A stretch of 64,000 nucleotides of DNA, taken from NCBI GenBank assembly GCA_949825065.1, contig OX463844.1:3308215-3372214 (forward strand). The letters are read 5' to 3'. Source of the DNA: Odontocerum albicorne. Its lineage: Eukaryota > Arthropoda > Insecta > Trichoptera > Odontoceridae. The notes under the pieces were generated by a model. It saw only the letters and a program-made list of their open reading frames with translations, was not told the origin of the DNA and did not search any database. Position numbers and translations under genes: made by a program. Each line of letters opens with the position of its first letter. The stretch's first letter is position 1. Shown here piece by piece: positions 33,247-44,269 of this stretch.

Positions 33247-33322
33247 GTGATCAAGTGTCAGTTGTTTGTGATCAAGTGTCAGTTGTTTGTGATCAACTGT
33301 CAGTTGTTTGTAATCAAGTATA
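33247..33322. repeat. 21-bp tandem repeat, about 3.5 copies
   Basis: GTGATCAAGTGTCAGTTGTT starts at 33247, 33268 and 33289, with a partial diverged copy at 33310. Confidence 0.9.
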
Positions 33323-33484
33323 TGATACGCCGAAAAAACCTCAATCGAACATAACCAAGTTTGACAATGTGAAGAACTTAGAATAAATATCGCCGTCGGC
33401 AGCCATGATCTAACGTTTAGCATAAACGCTATAGGTTCAGTTCTTGGCGGATCTCAAATAACTTTACTCTTAAACCGTTCTTAG

Positions 33485-33625
33485 CCCGAATATTTACCGT
33501 TTGAAGCGTGTATATCGGTACCAGTTCGAACAAAATTCAGTCTTGTTTGTGATTCCTTAATGATGAGGTGAAAATCGTAAAACCGGTAGGATTATACCGT
33601 TACAAAAAGTGGAATAAACAGTGTT
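33485..33625 (+). mobile_element. Penelope-like element 3' end (pLTR part)
   Basis: GAAGCGTGTATATCGGTACC, TTGTTTGTGATTCC, ATGATGAGGTGAAAATCG, CCGGTAGGATTATACCG and AAAGTGGAATAAACAGTG follow in order the sense of the GIY-YIG-bearing element at 38262-38795. Only the pseudo-LTR portion is present. Confidence 0.75.
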
Positions 33626-34234
33626 CAATAAAACCAATTACATATTAATTTATTTAGTCTTTGTGTTCTTACCTTTCTTAATTTATGTTCTAACTTCTCC
33701 TATAAATATATTAATGTTAATACTTCAATACTCTTCAGAATCCTTTCTATATTTTACGGTTGAACAACTTGATAGTTCATCACAAATATATTTGTCATTT
33801 CATTTAGGAAGTGGATAGTTAAATTGAATATTTGAAATAGGAGTTTTGTTCCTGACGTAATTACTTTTTGAGTGACTGCGCCTATTTGACGTCCGACTAA
33901 AAATGATTTTTATAAAATACACGGCTCATTACGTATCCGCATGTTAGTAGTTTGTATTTGAAAGGCGTTGGCAAAACAATAAATCGAAACCATTGAACCA
34001 TAAAAAGACATTATGTTCTGTATCACTGGCACATTGATTGTGATATAGAGAATTATTAAGTTATTTATCATTTTTGGTATATGTTCGATAGTGGAAGATA
34101 ATAGTACTGAATATATATTCATGCGATATTTATTTTCAATCTTTTGTGTACATGGTTACATATGGTGCATCTGGCAAGATTATTGCTGTACAGTAATTGA
34201 TTTCAACAGTAGCACATATTATTATTATTATTAT
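33626..34234. other. Unassigned; (ATT)n at 34218-34238
   Basis: AT-rich, with a short ATT microsatellite that marks the left edge of repeat E copy 2. Confidence 0.45.
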
Positions 34235-34840
34235 TATTACACATGACAAGAAATATACATAATTTGCGAAAAACAACAGGTAATTTAATTTGGACATACA
34301 ATTTTAATGAATCTGGGTTTGTTGCCTTTTATTTGTCGTATCCCCAGTAAACTAGGCTTTTGCCTGTATCTCACTGAGGATATTTAGCATGAAAAAATAA
34401 ATCGATACTTCTTTCCGATTTTTGATCACACAAAAACAAAACCCCGTTGCACGCTCTCATCAACCTGACAAACAGTGACACTCAATTACAACTGGAAACA
34501 TCATGCGGAATCAAACTCCTCACACATCATCACTCCAGAAAGACTAAAAATATTCATCCCACAATATACAGCACACAATCATAATAATAAAAATAAAAAA
34601 TAAAACCAAAATATACAGAAACACAAATACGAAAATTAAAACATCAAGAAGAAATCCACACTCACGAGCTCACACAAATCTTTTCCACACGTTATTCATC
34701 CTGAAAGCCCAAGTACTCAAAATCCTGTCGCAATAACAACCACGCTCCGATCGACTGTCTAAATGGTTTTCCTACCTTTACCTTTATTGAATTCGGCACG
34801 CCATTGTATGTCATGGAAGCCAAATAAGCAAAAGAGGTTT
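34235..34840. repeat. Dispersed repeat E, copy 2
   Basis: It contains the block order of 29945-30440 and extends further left (TTGCGAAAAACAACAGGTAA, then AATTTAATTTGGACATAC), as does the copy at 61800. Confidence 0.7.
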
Positions 34841-35104
34841 TAACTCTAGGGATGGTGAACATTTCATTAGTTGGCGTGCGTGTCATGTGTCTCTGCTGAG
34901 TCTACATCTTCCCTTCTTCTTGATGGTAGTGCCAGAGAATGGATTTGAGATGCAAATTGGCTATGCTCAGGACCTGATACTCTCTGAAAAGCTCCGCCGT
35001 GGGATACCGGGCAGGAAGTTTACTTTTTTGACAATAAATAATAGTGTGTTGTTGTCCACCTTAATGTGTAGAAGTTAAACTTGGACGCGGCAGAAGAAGG
35101 ATGA
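34841..35104. other. Unassigned
   Basis: Moderate GC. A plus ORF of 63 codons (34887) has no recognised motif. Confidence 0.35.
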
Positions 35105-35375
35105 GAGTTTATATATCCCCAATAAATAAAGACGTGCAAGGTAATCACCCTCTGTTCTCCATACCAACTTACAGAACGAATAACATAGCTAAACACTCAG
35201 TTACGTATGGTATAGAGATATTGAACCAGCTGAGTGATAATGTGGATCGGCACCGACTAGCAGTATGAGAAGAATCCTAACTGACATTCTTCCTTACGAA
35301 TAGCCTAATTAGAAGTAAACCCTTTTTGTGTAACATAAAAAATTCTTGTATAGTGGATTAAAAATTGTCGAGTGT
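35105..35375 (+). pseudogene. 3' fragment of the 17215 LINE family
   Basis: CCTCTGTTCTCCATACCAAC, GGTATAGAGATATTGAACCA and AGTATGAGAAGAATCC match the end of the ORF at 18300-18470. A short deletion after GTGGATCGG breaks the frame. Confidence 0.85.
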
Positions 35376-35437
35376 CAATATTTGAAAGAAGGCGGAATGA
35401 AGTCATCAGAAATGGATGGATGGATAAAATTGTTGTT

Positions 35438-35867
35438 TTAAGTATTTGCATGAATAATATGGTTTAAGCGGTCCTCATCAAAGTCCATTGGTCGTCCGGA
35501 ACGCTCTATGTCTTTCAGGTCGAAATTACCGTCTTTGAAACGCAAAAACCATCGACGAGCTGTCTTTTTATTCAAAGCATCTTCACCGTATACTTCGTAA
35601 ATATCGCGAGCAGCTTTGGCAGCTTTATTCTCTCGATTGAACGCGAACAGAAGGAGGTGTCGACAATGCTCACTTTCGTCTACTTGACATTCCATTTTGA
35701 AGGCTTGTAATCAAATGAAATAATATATGTAACGTAAAAGAAAACAATATCTTGTAGAGCAGAACATTTTCTTTCGAATGACGTATAGCCTTTACCATTT
35801 TGTCTTACTTTTGGTGCTCATTTTTAAATTGAAAAAAAAAACGGACACAGCTTATGTTAACACCCAA
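35438..35867 (-). pseudogene. mariner transposase N-terminal fragment (SETMAR-like)
   Basis: Minus ORF 35438-35695 starts MECQVDESEHCRHLLLFAFN and continues AAKAARDIYEVYGEDALNKK, TARRWFLRFKDGNFDLKD and ERSGRP. This is the HTH_48 DNA-binding half of mariner transposases. The catalytic domain is absent. On the 5' side, TTGGGTGTTAACATAAGCTG ending at 35867 next to TA may be the inverted-repeat end. Confidence 0.88.
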
Positions 35868-36094
35868 TAAGATGAAGAAAGCAGCTTTATAATGGATTAG
35901 ACATTTGTTGAGAATGAATTATGAAATAATAACTAAGCGAATATCAATCTCAATTTATCAAGAATTGGTTTTAAAATACTGTTATGGTCGATATCGATAG
36001 TATTCGGTTTAACTATATAAAGTATGTTTTAAGGCCCCATTGGTTTTGTTTGTCTGAGTGATGGAATACAAGTAGCCTAAACGAGTGGAAATGT
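35868..36094. other. Unassigned
   Basis: No feature was recognised. Confidence 0.4.
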
Positions 36095-36345
36095 TCTTGC
36101 TAAATAATTAGTTGTAAGAATTGTTATCTAGTTATTAGTAGTATCTAGGTGTTAATTATTTCTAACAATCCATATATTAAAATAATATAAAATAAAAATA
36201 AAATGGCATGTAAGAAAATAATATTATATAAAGTAAGTTCATAAATTATAATTAAAATTAGTTAAGTATTAAATTTGTATATAGGTATAGCCTTAACAAA
36301 TATTTTTACCATATATTACTTTGTTTATTAAAAAAAAATTTTTAG
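36095..36345 (+). repeat. Jockey-type LINE 3' UTR, copy 2
   Basis: It follows 13590-13812 from GCTAAATAATTAG through AATTTGTATATAGGTATAGC to an A-rich end. Confidence 0.8.
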
Positions 36346-36439
36346 TTTGCTATCGCTATGCGCCGTTCAATACTCTTCCATTATCTGATAAAATAATAGC
36401 AGAAATACTTAACTTGCTCTAATATTTCATAGGTTAACA

Positions 36440-36900
36440 TTACAAGACCAATTCATTTGTATGGAAGTAAAACTAAAATTTGGCAGAAGAAATATAAAAG
36501 TCATATTAATCCTGTGGAGATGCGAGCACTTAGGAAACGTTGTGGAGGTCAATGCTTGAAAGAAGGTGAAACGAAGACATTAGAAATGAATGCACAGATG
36601 TTATAAGTAAGATAAAAAAGAGCTTTAACATGATTTCGACATTTTGAGAAAATTAATGATGAAACGATGACTAGGTGTATATATAATACAAGTCAGAAAT
36701 GCAAGATGTACGTAGAAGAACTAGACCGAGAAAACGTGATTGGACCAGATTTTGAAGAAGATAAAGTGACAAGTATGAATAATAGAAGATTGGGCATGAC
36801 GAGAGGTATGAATGTGGATGAGGTAAAAGTTGTGTGCTTGGATAAGAAAGTTTGGAGATCTGTTCTCTCTGCCTACTCCAAAATAGATTCAACGTTATGA
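36440..36900 (+). pseudogene. LINE-T tail
   Basis: TWQKKYKSHINPVEMRALRK-like residues (36480-36540), then FEKINDETMTRCIYNTSQ and MTRGMNVDEVKVVCLDKKVW with RSVLSAYSK match the family tail end to end, with frameshifts in the middle. Confidence 0.75.
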
Positions 36901-37544
36901 CATATGTGTGCTGTAATTTTTTCTAGTCAACCAGCTTATCTTGGAAATATTAAATTGTTTTCATCCACGATAGATTTTACAAAAAAATATTCGTTTAATA
37001 TATATTCAAGTTAAAAAGTAAATAAATTATCTATCTCTTAACAATATTGGTAGAACTAGAGAGAAAAGGAATTCGATGAATGATAAAGTAGGAACAAAAG
37101 AAATTAAGGACGTAAAGATATTTTGAGTAATCTTATAATTTTGAATTATTTCTTAAACTTCAATATTATGATACAATATGGTACGAGTATATGTTATTCA
37201 TATGTAGAGTTGTTTTTTTTTTGTTACTTTTTCCCTCTAAATAGTCAATTACTTTTTCTCTTTATTGTTACGCATAATTACGCATTATTTTTTTTTAATA
37301 TTTATCGGAGAATCAAATCATTAATTAACATTTCTAATATTCTTCTCTTTACCTCAAATATTTTAATTAAAAAAAAAACTAAAGCTGAAAACTGAATCTG
37401 TTCGATTTGATTCTAATAAGACGAAACATTTATTATTGCTTACTCAAAAACTGACGTAACATTTATTAGATATGTTTATGAAGGCAAAATGAAGATATCG
37501 AAAATGATTCCATGATAAAATGAATGTTTGAGGTAAGATAAATA
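36901..37544. other. AT-rich, one footprint 8-mer
   Basis: TACGAGTA lies at 37182-37189. The 90-codon ORF at 37123 is low-complexity Phe/Leu from T-rich DNA. Confidence 0.45.
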
Positions 37545-37910
37545 AACATATGTGTGGAGTATTTTAATGTATGGTTGCGAGACATGGTGCATAGGCGAAA
37601 TGGATCGCAAAATATTGGAGGCCTTCGAGATGTGGACCTATAGACGAATTCTAACAATTTCCTGTAGAGATCACATTAAAAATGACGATGTTTTCAGCAG
37701 GATCGAAGAAACCAGGCACCTGTCAAACACCATATCGAAAATGCGTGCAGAATGGATGGGTCATATGCTGCGACATGAAAATCTCCTGCACAATATACTG
37801 GAGGGAATATGCACTGCACCTCCTATACAGAGCTCAAGAGGATCGCTGAAGACCGAGCGGAGTGGAGGAGGAGATGCAGGGATTTGTTGCTAACCAATCC
37901 CTAGGATTGA
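37545..37910 (+). pseudogene. RTE-type LINE C-terminal tail
   Basis: The frame reads LMYGCETWCIGEMDRKILEA, FEMWTYRRILTISCRDHIKN and AEWMGHMLRHENLLHNILEG. YGCETW, FEMW-x-YRRIL and W-x-GH-x-LRHE are the canonical tail blocks. The final GRP-x-x-W part is out of frame (37830-37890). Another tail-like scrap, WLEHV-x-RMNVENIIKSVG, lies at 37940-38020. Confidence 0.85.
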
Positions 37911-38020
37911 AACTGAAGAAGAACAAATAAAGAAGTTTAAAGATGGCTTGAACATGTGTAGAGAATGAATGTTGAAAACATTATTAAGTCTGTTGGTGAA
38001 AGGACAAACCCTCTGGTGAT

Positions 38021-38261
38021 GTCGAATTTTGCGCGAGTTGTCTAAGTTTTTAACTCTTTTGATGAATTATTGATGTTTAACTATCGTAAGTATTTTATAC
38101 GTATTATTTAGGAAAAAAAATATAATTTCATTTTACATGTTCACGTCCTATCAGTTTAAGCCTACTTTGGATTCTCGAAAGCACGGCTTTATGCAATTCT
38201 CTTATTTCAAATTGGTAATTTAGAGTGACTTTTTATTTTCCGTATTGGGAAAGATACTGTA
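38021..38261. other. Unassigned
   Basis: AT-rich, with no feature seen. Confidence 0.4.
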
Positions 38262-38480
38262 TTTATATTGTTTATAGTTAAGGCATTAACGTTGTGGAGG
38301 TTTAAAGACATTGTAATTTATTTTTATCAAACACTGTTTATTCCACTTTTTTGTGACGGTATAACCCTACCGGTTTCAAGGTTTTCACCTCATCTTCAGG
38401 GAATCACAAACAAGAATAAATGCTGTTCGAACTGGTACCGATATACACGCTTCAACGGTTGGGGGCTGAGGGGTGAGGGA
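38262..38480 (-). mobile_element. Penelope-like pseudo-LTR with hammerhead-like core
   Basis: In the sense of the element: CTGAAGA, then GAGGTGAAAACCTT, then GAAA, then CCGGTAGGGTTATACCG, then TC. Copies at 57.7 and 33.5 kb carry ATGATGA in place of AAGATGA. CUGANGA, a GAGGU/ACCUU stem with a GAAA loop, GAAA and a CGGUA/UACCG stem before UH match the conserved core of hammerhead ribozymes known in PLE pseudo-LTRs. I could not see a convincing stem I. Confidence 0.6.
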
Positions 38481-38795
38481 GGCATGGGACGATTTCGGCC
38501 AAGAGCGGAGAGATTTTTGGGATATAGCTGTTCAACAGATGTTCGGATCGATGTACTGACATAGAAATTTCTAGAGCCTCTCTCTAATCTGTCCAATTTA
38601 TTTCCGTTACTACTGATATGTAAGAATTTGACATCATCGATAGAAAAAGTATGGTTTTCACGGTGACAATGATTAGCCATTTCAGAATAAATTAGAGGAT
38701 TTGTTAAGGCGGATTTGTGTTCACGAAATTTCTTTTCAAAAGATCTTCCTATCTTTCCTATATAGAAATTATCACAGTCAGCACATAAAAGTTTT
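38396..38795 (-). pseudogene. Penelope-like element GIY-YIG endonuclease domain
   Basis: Minus-strand reading from 38795 gives KLLCADCDNFYIGKIGRSFE, KKFREHKSALTNP, MANHCHRENHTFSIDDVKFL and HISSNGNKLDRLERGSRNFY. C-x2-C-x3-YIG-x-x-GRSF-x3-FREH, then E-NH, is the GIY-YIG endonuclease of Penelope-like retroelements; the zinc-like CADC pair precedes it as in PLEs. The reverse-transcriptase part is missing upstream, so this is a 5'-truncated copy. The frame ends FEQHLFLFVIP and runs into the pseudo-LTR. Confidence 0.85.
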
Positions 38796-38880
38796 AGATG
38801 AGGTGAAAACCTTGAAACCGGTAGGGTTATACCGTCACAAAAAGTGGAATGAACAGTGTTTGATAAAAATAAATTACAAT
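38790..38880 (+). mobile_element. Inverted pseudo-LTR fragment joined to the PLE
   Basis: GATGAGGTGAAAACCTTGAA to TTTGATAAAAATAAATTAC repeats, in opposite orientation, the pseudo-LTR at 38262-38400. It abuts the 5'-truncated end of the element. Inverted partial pLTRs at the 5' end are known for Penelope-like insertions. Confidence 0.75.
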
Positions 38881-39034
38881 GCTGTATTGAAGTGCTGTGT
38901 ATACTTAATTTCGGAACGCTTTAAGTAAGGTAAGGTAAATAATAAAATTTTGATCTTAACGCTTGAAATGATAGAAATTAGTGACGATCTTCTAAGATAG
39001 CTCAAATCCTACACTTCCAATAGATTGCAGTAAG

Positions 39035-39990
39035 TTATTTTGAATGGGTTTGAGTTTATTTCGGTGAGCGTTACATCTAGAGTTCCACAGTGCTCTATTT
39101 TGGGACCCTTGTTATTCCTAATATTCGTTGATGATATTTTGGGAGTTTGGAAGTGTTCGCGATTGATTTATACTCAAGATGCAAAATATTTCGAAAAAAT
39201 TCTTGCGCCAGTGACTCAAGGATGAACCAAACAGATCTTGATTCACTGTGTTATTGGTGTCATAAAAATTATATGTGTTTCTAAATAATCTTATAAAGAT
39301 AAATCTTATAAAGTTATATTCACATCCAATTGCGTCATCATTTTCTATGGTGAATATATACGAAGTGTTGCAAAACGTTGAGGTTATGCGGAATATTGGT
39401 TTCCATTACAAGTATCGTCTTACATTTGATTACCATGTGAACACGATAGTGCAGAAATCATTTAGATCGTTGGGATTCCTTAGAATAATTACATCATCAT
39501 TCAAGAATGTAATCATTGATGACATTGTTATGTACCAATCTGGAGTGAGCCTCTGTGATATGGAACCCGCAACAAAGATTGTATGCTGGTTTAGTTGTGG
39601 CAGTTCAGCGACGATTTTTAAGATGTACGAGTATGTGCCATAGAGAGGGGCTGCGAAATGTTTTTGGATCGTACAGTGATTGTCTTTTTTCGATATTTAT
39701 TTGCTCGAGACTCGCATTCATGTCATTGGTCTTGTATTACTTTGTAAAGTATTCAATAGTCCTTTGGACTCACCAGTGACTCTGAAACGTACTGCTTTAA
39801 GTGTTGAACGCTCTCTCTTAGAATACCAGCTTTGTTCAGTGTAGCTTGCTACATTTAGAAATAACATTAGCTTCTATAATCCAGTAGTAAAAATGTGTCG
39901 AGAGTAGAGTGCGGTATCTGATCCGTATCTGGACGTATTTAGTTCAACACTGTCAAACTTTAGGAAGATGGTGGCCACATTTAATGAGGA
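39035..39990 (+). pseudogene. Decayed CR1/Jockey-type reverse transcriptase
   Basis: Frames in sequence give VTSRVPQCSILGPLLFLIFV DDI (motif B, with Q-G changed to Q-C), IYTQDAKYFEKI (degraded FADD), MRNIGFHYKYRLTFDYHVNT (YLG-x-x-x-D-x-L-T-F region), FRSLGFLRIITSSFKN, WNPQQRLYAGLVVAVQRRFL and a C-terminal STLSNFRKM near 39955. Several frameshifts and the lost catalytic pair make it non-functional. Confidence 0.85.
39626..39633. other. Footprint 8-mer inside RT pseudogene
   Basis: TACGAGTA adds two codons between RRFLRC and MCHREGLRN. Without them the local sequence reads like the usual RRFLR-x-x-C-x-R block of these LINEs. Confidence 0.65.
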
Positions 39991-40059
39991 AATAATGTTT
40001 TTTTTTTCTCTATATATATAATCGTATATAATTTGTAACACTTTTACAGACCTACTGAG

Positions 40060-40990
40060 ATGGTAGAACTGTGTATGAGATAAAAACTGGTAACTAGGAT
40101 TTCATTCCATCACACCGTATCCCTGATGGAGTAATCAGAGATAACACAGCACCAGACTTTCCCAATTCGACACATATTTCGCCTCCTTGTCATAAAAGTT
40201 GTACAATTTATCTTACTTCTTCCTTTTCTTTTATTTTTTTATATCATTCATATGATTCAACTTGGCCTTGTTCTTCCTCACTTGCCCTCAGATTTGCACT
40301 GTATATTTGTTTTGTTATCCTTTCTCCATTGATTTGTTTCACAAGCCCAAACCATCCCAGACTGCTTAATCTTACTCAAGTCTTAAGTTCACTTTCATTT
40401 ATTTTCAATTCATTCCGTATTCTGTCATCTTTTGCCCCTCCGTCTTTTATTTTAAGTGGACTCATTTCTATAAAATTTATTCGGTTCTTTTCAGTATTTC
40501 CTTACGACCACGAAAAATTGTTTTGTGTTGCATTACACCATTCTTCAAACGCTTGGAATAACACTCGTACTACCACGCCGTTTCCCTGTCAGAGTGGGCA
40601 AAGAGTATGGAACGTCAGACTTTTTTATTGCTACATACGCCTTTTGCTTCCTCTTCGTTCATACACCTCATACAACTCCCACATTTTTTCTGGCTTTCAC
40701 ATTAATTTCTTTCAAAATATCATTCACTTGATTCAAACATATTTTTTTTTGTCTTCCTTTAATACTTCCTCCACCTCACATTTGCACTGAATTCTTCGAA
40801 AATATTTTCTTATATTTTCTTCGATTTTCTTTATACATTCGCTTTAGTTCTTATTTAAGTATAATAATTTCATCCCGTGTTCTATTCTCACTGTCACTCC
40901 ATATATCATACTTTCTGTGCACGTATTTCTTGAGTATTGCCCCTTTCAGTCATATTCACATTTACAGCAACTATGAGTATCTTCTTATTC
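40060..40990 (-). pseudogene. Two LINE-T tails in tandem
   Basis: On the minus strand, 40060-40500 carries the tail from FYRNESTLNK-like residues to the GTCTGGTGCTGTGTTATC 3' end. 40550-40990 repeats the same segments (AAATCGAAGAAAATATAAG, then GTGGAGGAAGTATTAAAGG) and the same kind of 3' end (AAAGTCTGACGTTCCATAC). Both are full of frameshifts. Confidence 0.65.
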
Positions 40991-41140
40991 TTACACTTAA
41001 CCTGTATTTATTTATTTTCTAATCACATTAATCTGTCAATAATGATGGGTTCGAGTCCCGAGCTGGAGTGCCCTTGAGATGAGTTTGCTCTCTAAACGGC
41101 GCTACATAAATTATCCTTTAATTATTATTATTATCCACGC
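40970..41140 (+). repeat. Dispersed repeat C, copy 3 (clearest)
   Basis: CTTATTCTTACACTTAACCT, GGGTTCGAGTCCCGAGCTGG, TTTGCTCTCTAAACGGCGCT, then ATAAATT and (ATT)n. This is the reference for the other copies. Confidence 0.75.
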
Positions 41141-41619
41141 CTGTGATAAAGTTATTTTTAATAAAGTTTTCGTATTTTTTAAAATTCAATTAATGAAAAA
41201 TATTATGATTGAAAAAAAAACAATAATTCCCTTATAAGCTTTCGATTAAATTTAATACTAAAATATTTCTCGACTGTCTTGTGTTACCTGAATCGAAATT
41301 TGCCACCGTATCAATAAGGTAAATTAAGATACTCGCCCATATCTTTTGATCGGATCATGTTCATTACAAGCTATAAACGATCACGACAAGATCGCTCTGC
41401 CGAGATACACTTTTCCAGGACGTTCTTTGAACTTAATTATAAAGGAACAAGATAAAGGGGGAAATTTACACTGATTATCTTTTCTAATAATAAATTGAAT
41501 TTACTATAAATATAACGGAGGTAAACGGAGCACTGAACGTTATATACAACTACCGAGCTATATCAAATGTGGTAAAAATGACATTACATATTAGTGTATA
41601 GGTGCCAACCTAAACGTAC
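41141..41619. other. Unassigned
   Basis: AT-rich, with no feature seen. Confidence 0.45.
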
Positions 41620-42560
41620 AGAATTGAATCTTAGTTTACGCAAAAAGTACAAAAAAAATAAGATTAACACTATGGAGATACGTGCACGAAATTTTGCGAA
41701 AATTATTAAATGAATATATCAGAAATTATACACGAATAATGTGGACGTAGATAGTGAGTTGAGAAAAAGAGCTAGAGCTTAATAAGGCGGACATATTGAG
41801 AAAATTATTAAATGAAGATATCAGAAATTATACACGAATAATGTGGACGTAGATAGTGAGTTGAGAAAAAGAGCAAGAGCTTAATAAGGCGGATATATTG
41901 AGAAAATTATTAAATGAAGATATCAGAAATTATACACGAATAATATGGACGTAGATAGTGAGTTGAGAAAAAGAGCTAGAGCTTAATAATTCGGACATAT
42001 TGAGAAAATTATTAAATAAAGATATCAGAAATTATACACGAATAATATGGGCGTAGATAGTGAGTTGAGAAAAAGAGCTAGAGCTTAATAATGCGGATAT
42101 ATTGAGAAAATTATTAAATGAAGATAACATAAATTATACACGAATAATATGGACGTAGATAGTGAGTTGAGAAAAAGAGCTAGAGCTTAATAATGCGGAC
42201 ATATTGAGAAAATTATTAAATGAAGATATCAGAAATTATACACGAATAATGTGGACGTAGATAGTGAGTTGAGAAAAAGAGCTAGAGCTTAATAATGCGG
42301 ACATATTGAGAAAATTATTAAATGAAGATATCAGAAATTATACACGAATAATGTGGACGTAGATAGTGAGTTGAGAAAAAGAGCTAGAGCTTAATAATGC
42401 GGACATATTGAGAAAATTATTAAATAAAGATATCAGAAATTATACACGAATAATGTGGACGTAGATAATGAGTTAAGAAAAAGAGCTAGAGCTAAATAAT
42501 GCGGACATATTGAGAAAATGAATAACGAAAGAATAACTAAAAAGATACATTAGTCTGAAG
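41620..42560 (+). pseudogene. LINE-T tail containing a 102-bp array
   Basis: Left of the array, GGAGATACGTGCACGAAATT corresponds to VEMRAL in the family tail. Right of it, GCGGACATATTGAGAAAATG, then AACGAAAGAATAACTAAAAA encode HIEKMNNERITKK, the FGHVERM block. The expanded part is the middle of the tail. Confidence 0.75.
41693..42510. repeat. 102-bp tandem repeat, 8 copies
   Basis: ATTGAGAAAATTATTAAATG recurs every 102 bp: 41795, 41897, 41999, 42101, 42203 and 42305, with 42407, a diverged first unit at about 41693 and a partial last unit at 42509. Periods are exactly constant, a multiple of 3. Units carry stop codons, so no protein results. Confidence 0.97.
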
Positions 42561-42639
42561 TAATAGAGATCAAGTGGATCCGATTTTCATAGAGGACATT
42601 CTATTATATTATTATGTTTTCGTTTTATACAGCGCAACA

Positions 42640-42715
42640 ACAGAGGGTGTATTGCAACGTGTCAATCTTTCCCAAACCAACCAGAAATATTTAAACGAGA
42701 CCTTAAGTGATTGCG
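42640..42715 (-). repeat. SINE-A tail fragment
   Basis: The plus strand reads TATTGCAACGTGTCAATC, then CCAAACCAACCAGAAATATT, then CCTTAAGTGA, the complement of the SINE-A 3' half. It abuts LINE-D in opposite orientation. Confidence 0.65.
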
Positions 42716-43130
42716 CTCAAACAGAGATTGTTTATTGGCCTTTCCAGTTCACCGCTCCTCTTTCTTTACATCGTCCTTTACTGGCCATGCAGTGAGACTC
42801 TGGAATCAGTTACAAACCAATATAAGACTCGCTCCGTCCTTGGCATGCTTTAAGAAGCGACTGAAAAACCTCTTAATTTCTAGTCAGTAAAATAACGTGT
42901 TTCATTCCTGATTTTTCTTTTCCTTTCCTCTCCACCATTCCTTCCTTTCCTTTTGATTGATGATATCTCACTTTATATGAAAAAGAATGTTCGGGTGACT
43001 GTCCGTCTTTGTGGGGTTCGTGGGCATGTGCTCACGTATATGTTTATGGATTTCGTGGGGATGGATAGTCATTTGATTGATTTATGTGACCACGTAACTT
43101 GCTTCATTTACTTTTGTCTGTCTGTGGTGT
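42716..43130 (+). pseudogene. LINE-D 3' end copy, tail missing
   Basis: AGTGAGACTCTGGAATCAGT and CGACTGAAAAACCTCTTAAT match the end of the ORF in the 22226 copy. The 3' UTR frame (42953-43141) starts MIDDISLYMKKNVRVTVRLC. The last 60 bp of the element are absent. Confidence 0.8.
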
Positions 43131-43139
43131 TGAAGACAT

Positions 43140-43370
43140 AGTGAGGTGAGGAAGAAACAGAAAGCGCTTCTGGAGGGATCATGTGGACCGCATGGAGGAT
43201 ACAAGACTGGCCAAAATCGTTAAGACTGAAAACCCTAGCAGCAGGAGATTACCAGAAAGGCCGCAGAAAAGGTAGAAGGACAGCTGGACGTCATTATCCC
43301 AGGACAGCCCACCGTCACAAACAGGTCGTACGACCTAGACCAAGAAGAAGAAGAAGTATTGTATAACACT
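43140..43370 (+). pseudogene. RTE-type LINE tail
   Basis: One frame reads RKRFWRDHVDRMEDTRLAKI, VKTENPSSRRLPERPQKRWK and DSWTSLSQDS, ending in GAAGAAGAAGAAG. FW-x-DHVDRM followed by GRPPKRWKDSW is an RTE C terminus, related to 44962-45398. Confidence 0.8.
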
Positions 43371-44269
43371 ATTTACGTGTCAATGTTAATTTTTTGTACA
43401 CTTACGTTGCAATTTTTTTAATCTTTGTAACGAAAAGGTCATTTATTCCTTGATTTAAATAAAAATAAATATATTTGTGTTTATATGTACATTATTAATG
43501 TAAATCAAACGTTTTTGAGTGCACCTACCGACAAATTTCCTAAACTCCTTTGATTTGAAGGTTTGAGTCATGCGAACCCTTTCAAATGTCAACTCAAATG
43601 GGTCGAACAATAGGTACGTTTTCTTATTTCTTTGATATATAATGCCAAAGGAGAAGGAAATTCGTCACGAGGGGAATTCCTGCCTTTGATAGAATTTCAT
43701 AGGTTTCGTATTCCCTTAAATATCTTGGAGTATTGGCTCAGGCGAGGCATTCGATCAAATCCTTTTCAAAATGTCTATTAAAGTAACAAGAATAGAACAT
43801 AGAGATACATTTTGATTTTTTCTCGCATTGTCTTAGAGACTGTTTACTTTTCAAAGAGTTAACATTAATGAGAGTATATTTAATAGGAGAATATCTCCCA
43901 TTTCAATTTTATCTTAATTCTCGTATTTTACTCTAGAAATTTAAAAAAATCGTTTTTTCGTTTTTTGCATATTCTTAAAGTTTAGAGCTTTAAGAACATA
44001 TTTTCAAAACGAAATTTAAAAATTCTCAATATTTACGAAGTTAAAGCTATAAATGATGCAGCAATTACGCCGCACCGGTATGACAGACAATAATATCAAA
44101 ATTTTAAACGCGTTTTTCTCGAAACTGCTTTTTTCGACCTGGTCGTCACAAAATCTCAAGTCCTATCCAACCGTTTGCCTTTAAACTTTGATAAATGTTT
44201 TTATATCGTCCCTACCTTGGAAAATTCAAAAGTATTTTTTTACTGTTTTAAAATTTATAAAAAAAATAA
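43371..44269. other. Unassigned; possible unknown transposon
   Basis: GTTTTTCTCGAAACTGC and similar words near 44110, the array at 44270 and a right edge near 44812 (CCAGAGTGGAATACCCACTT) may all belong to one element of about 0.8-1 kb. I could not find its ends. Confidence 0.3.

Noticed and set aside
31225..35867. Mariner N-terminal (35438) and C-terminal (31225) fragments considered as halves of one split element
   Set aside because: Both are on the minus strand in a possible order, but the C-terminal block is of a different subgroup (WPPRS-x-DLT-x-LDY) and 4 kb of unrelated repeats separate them.
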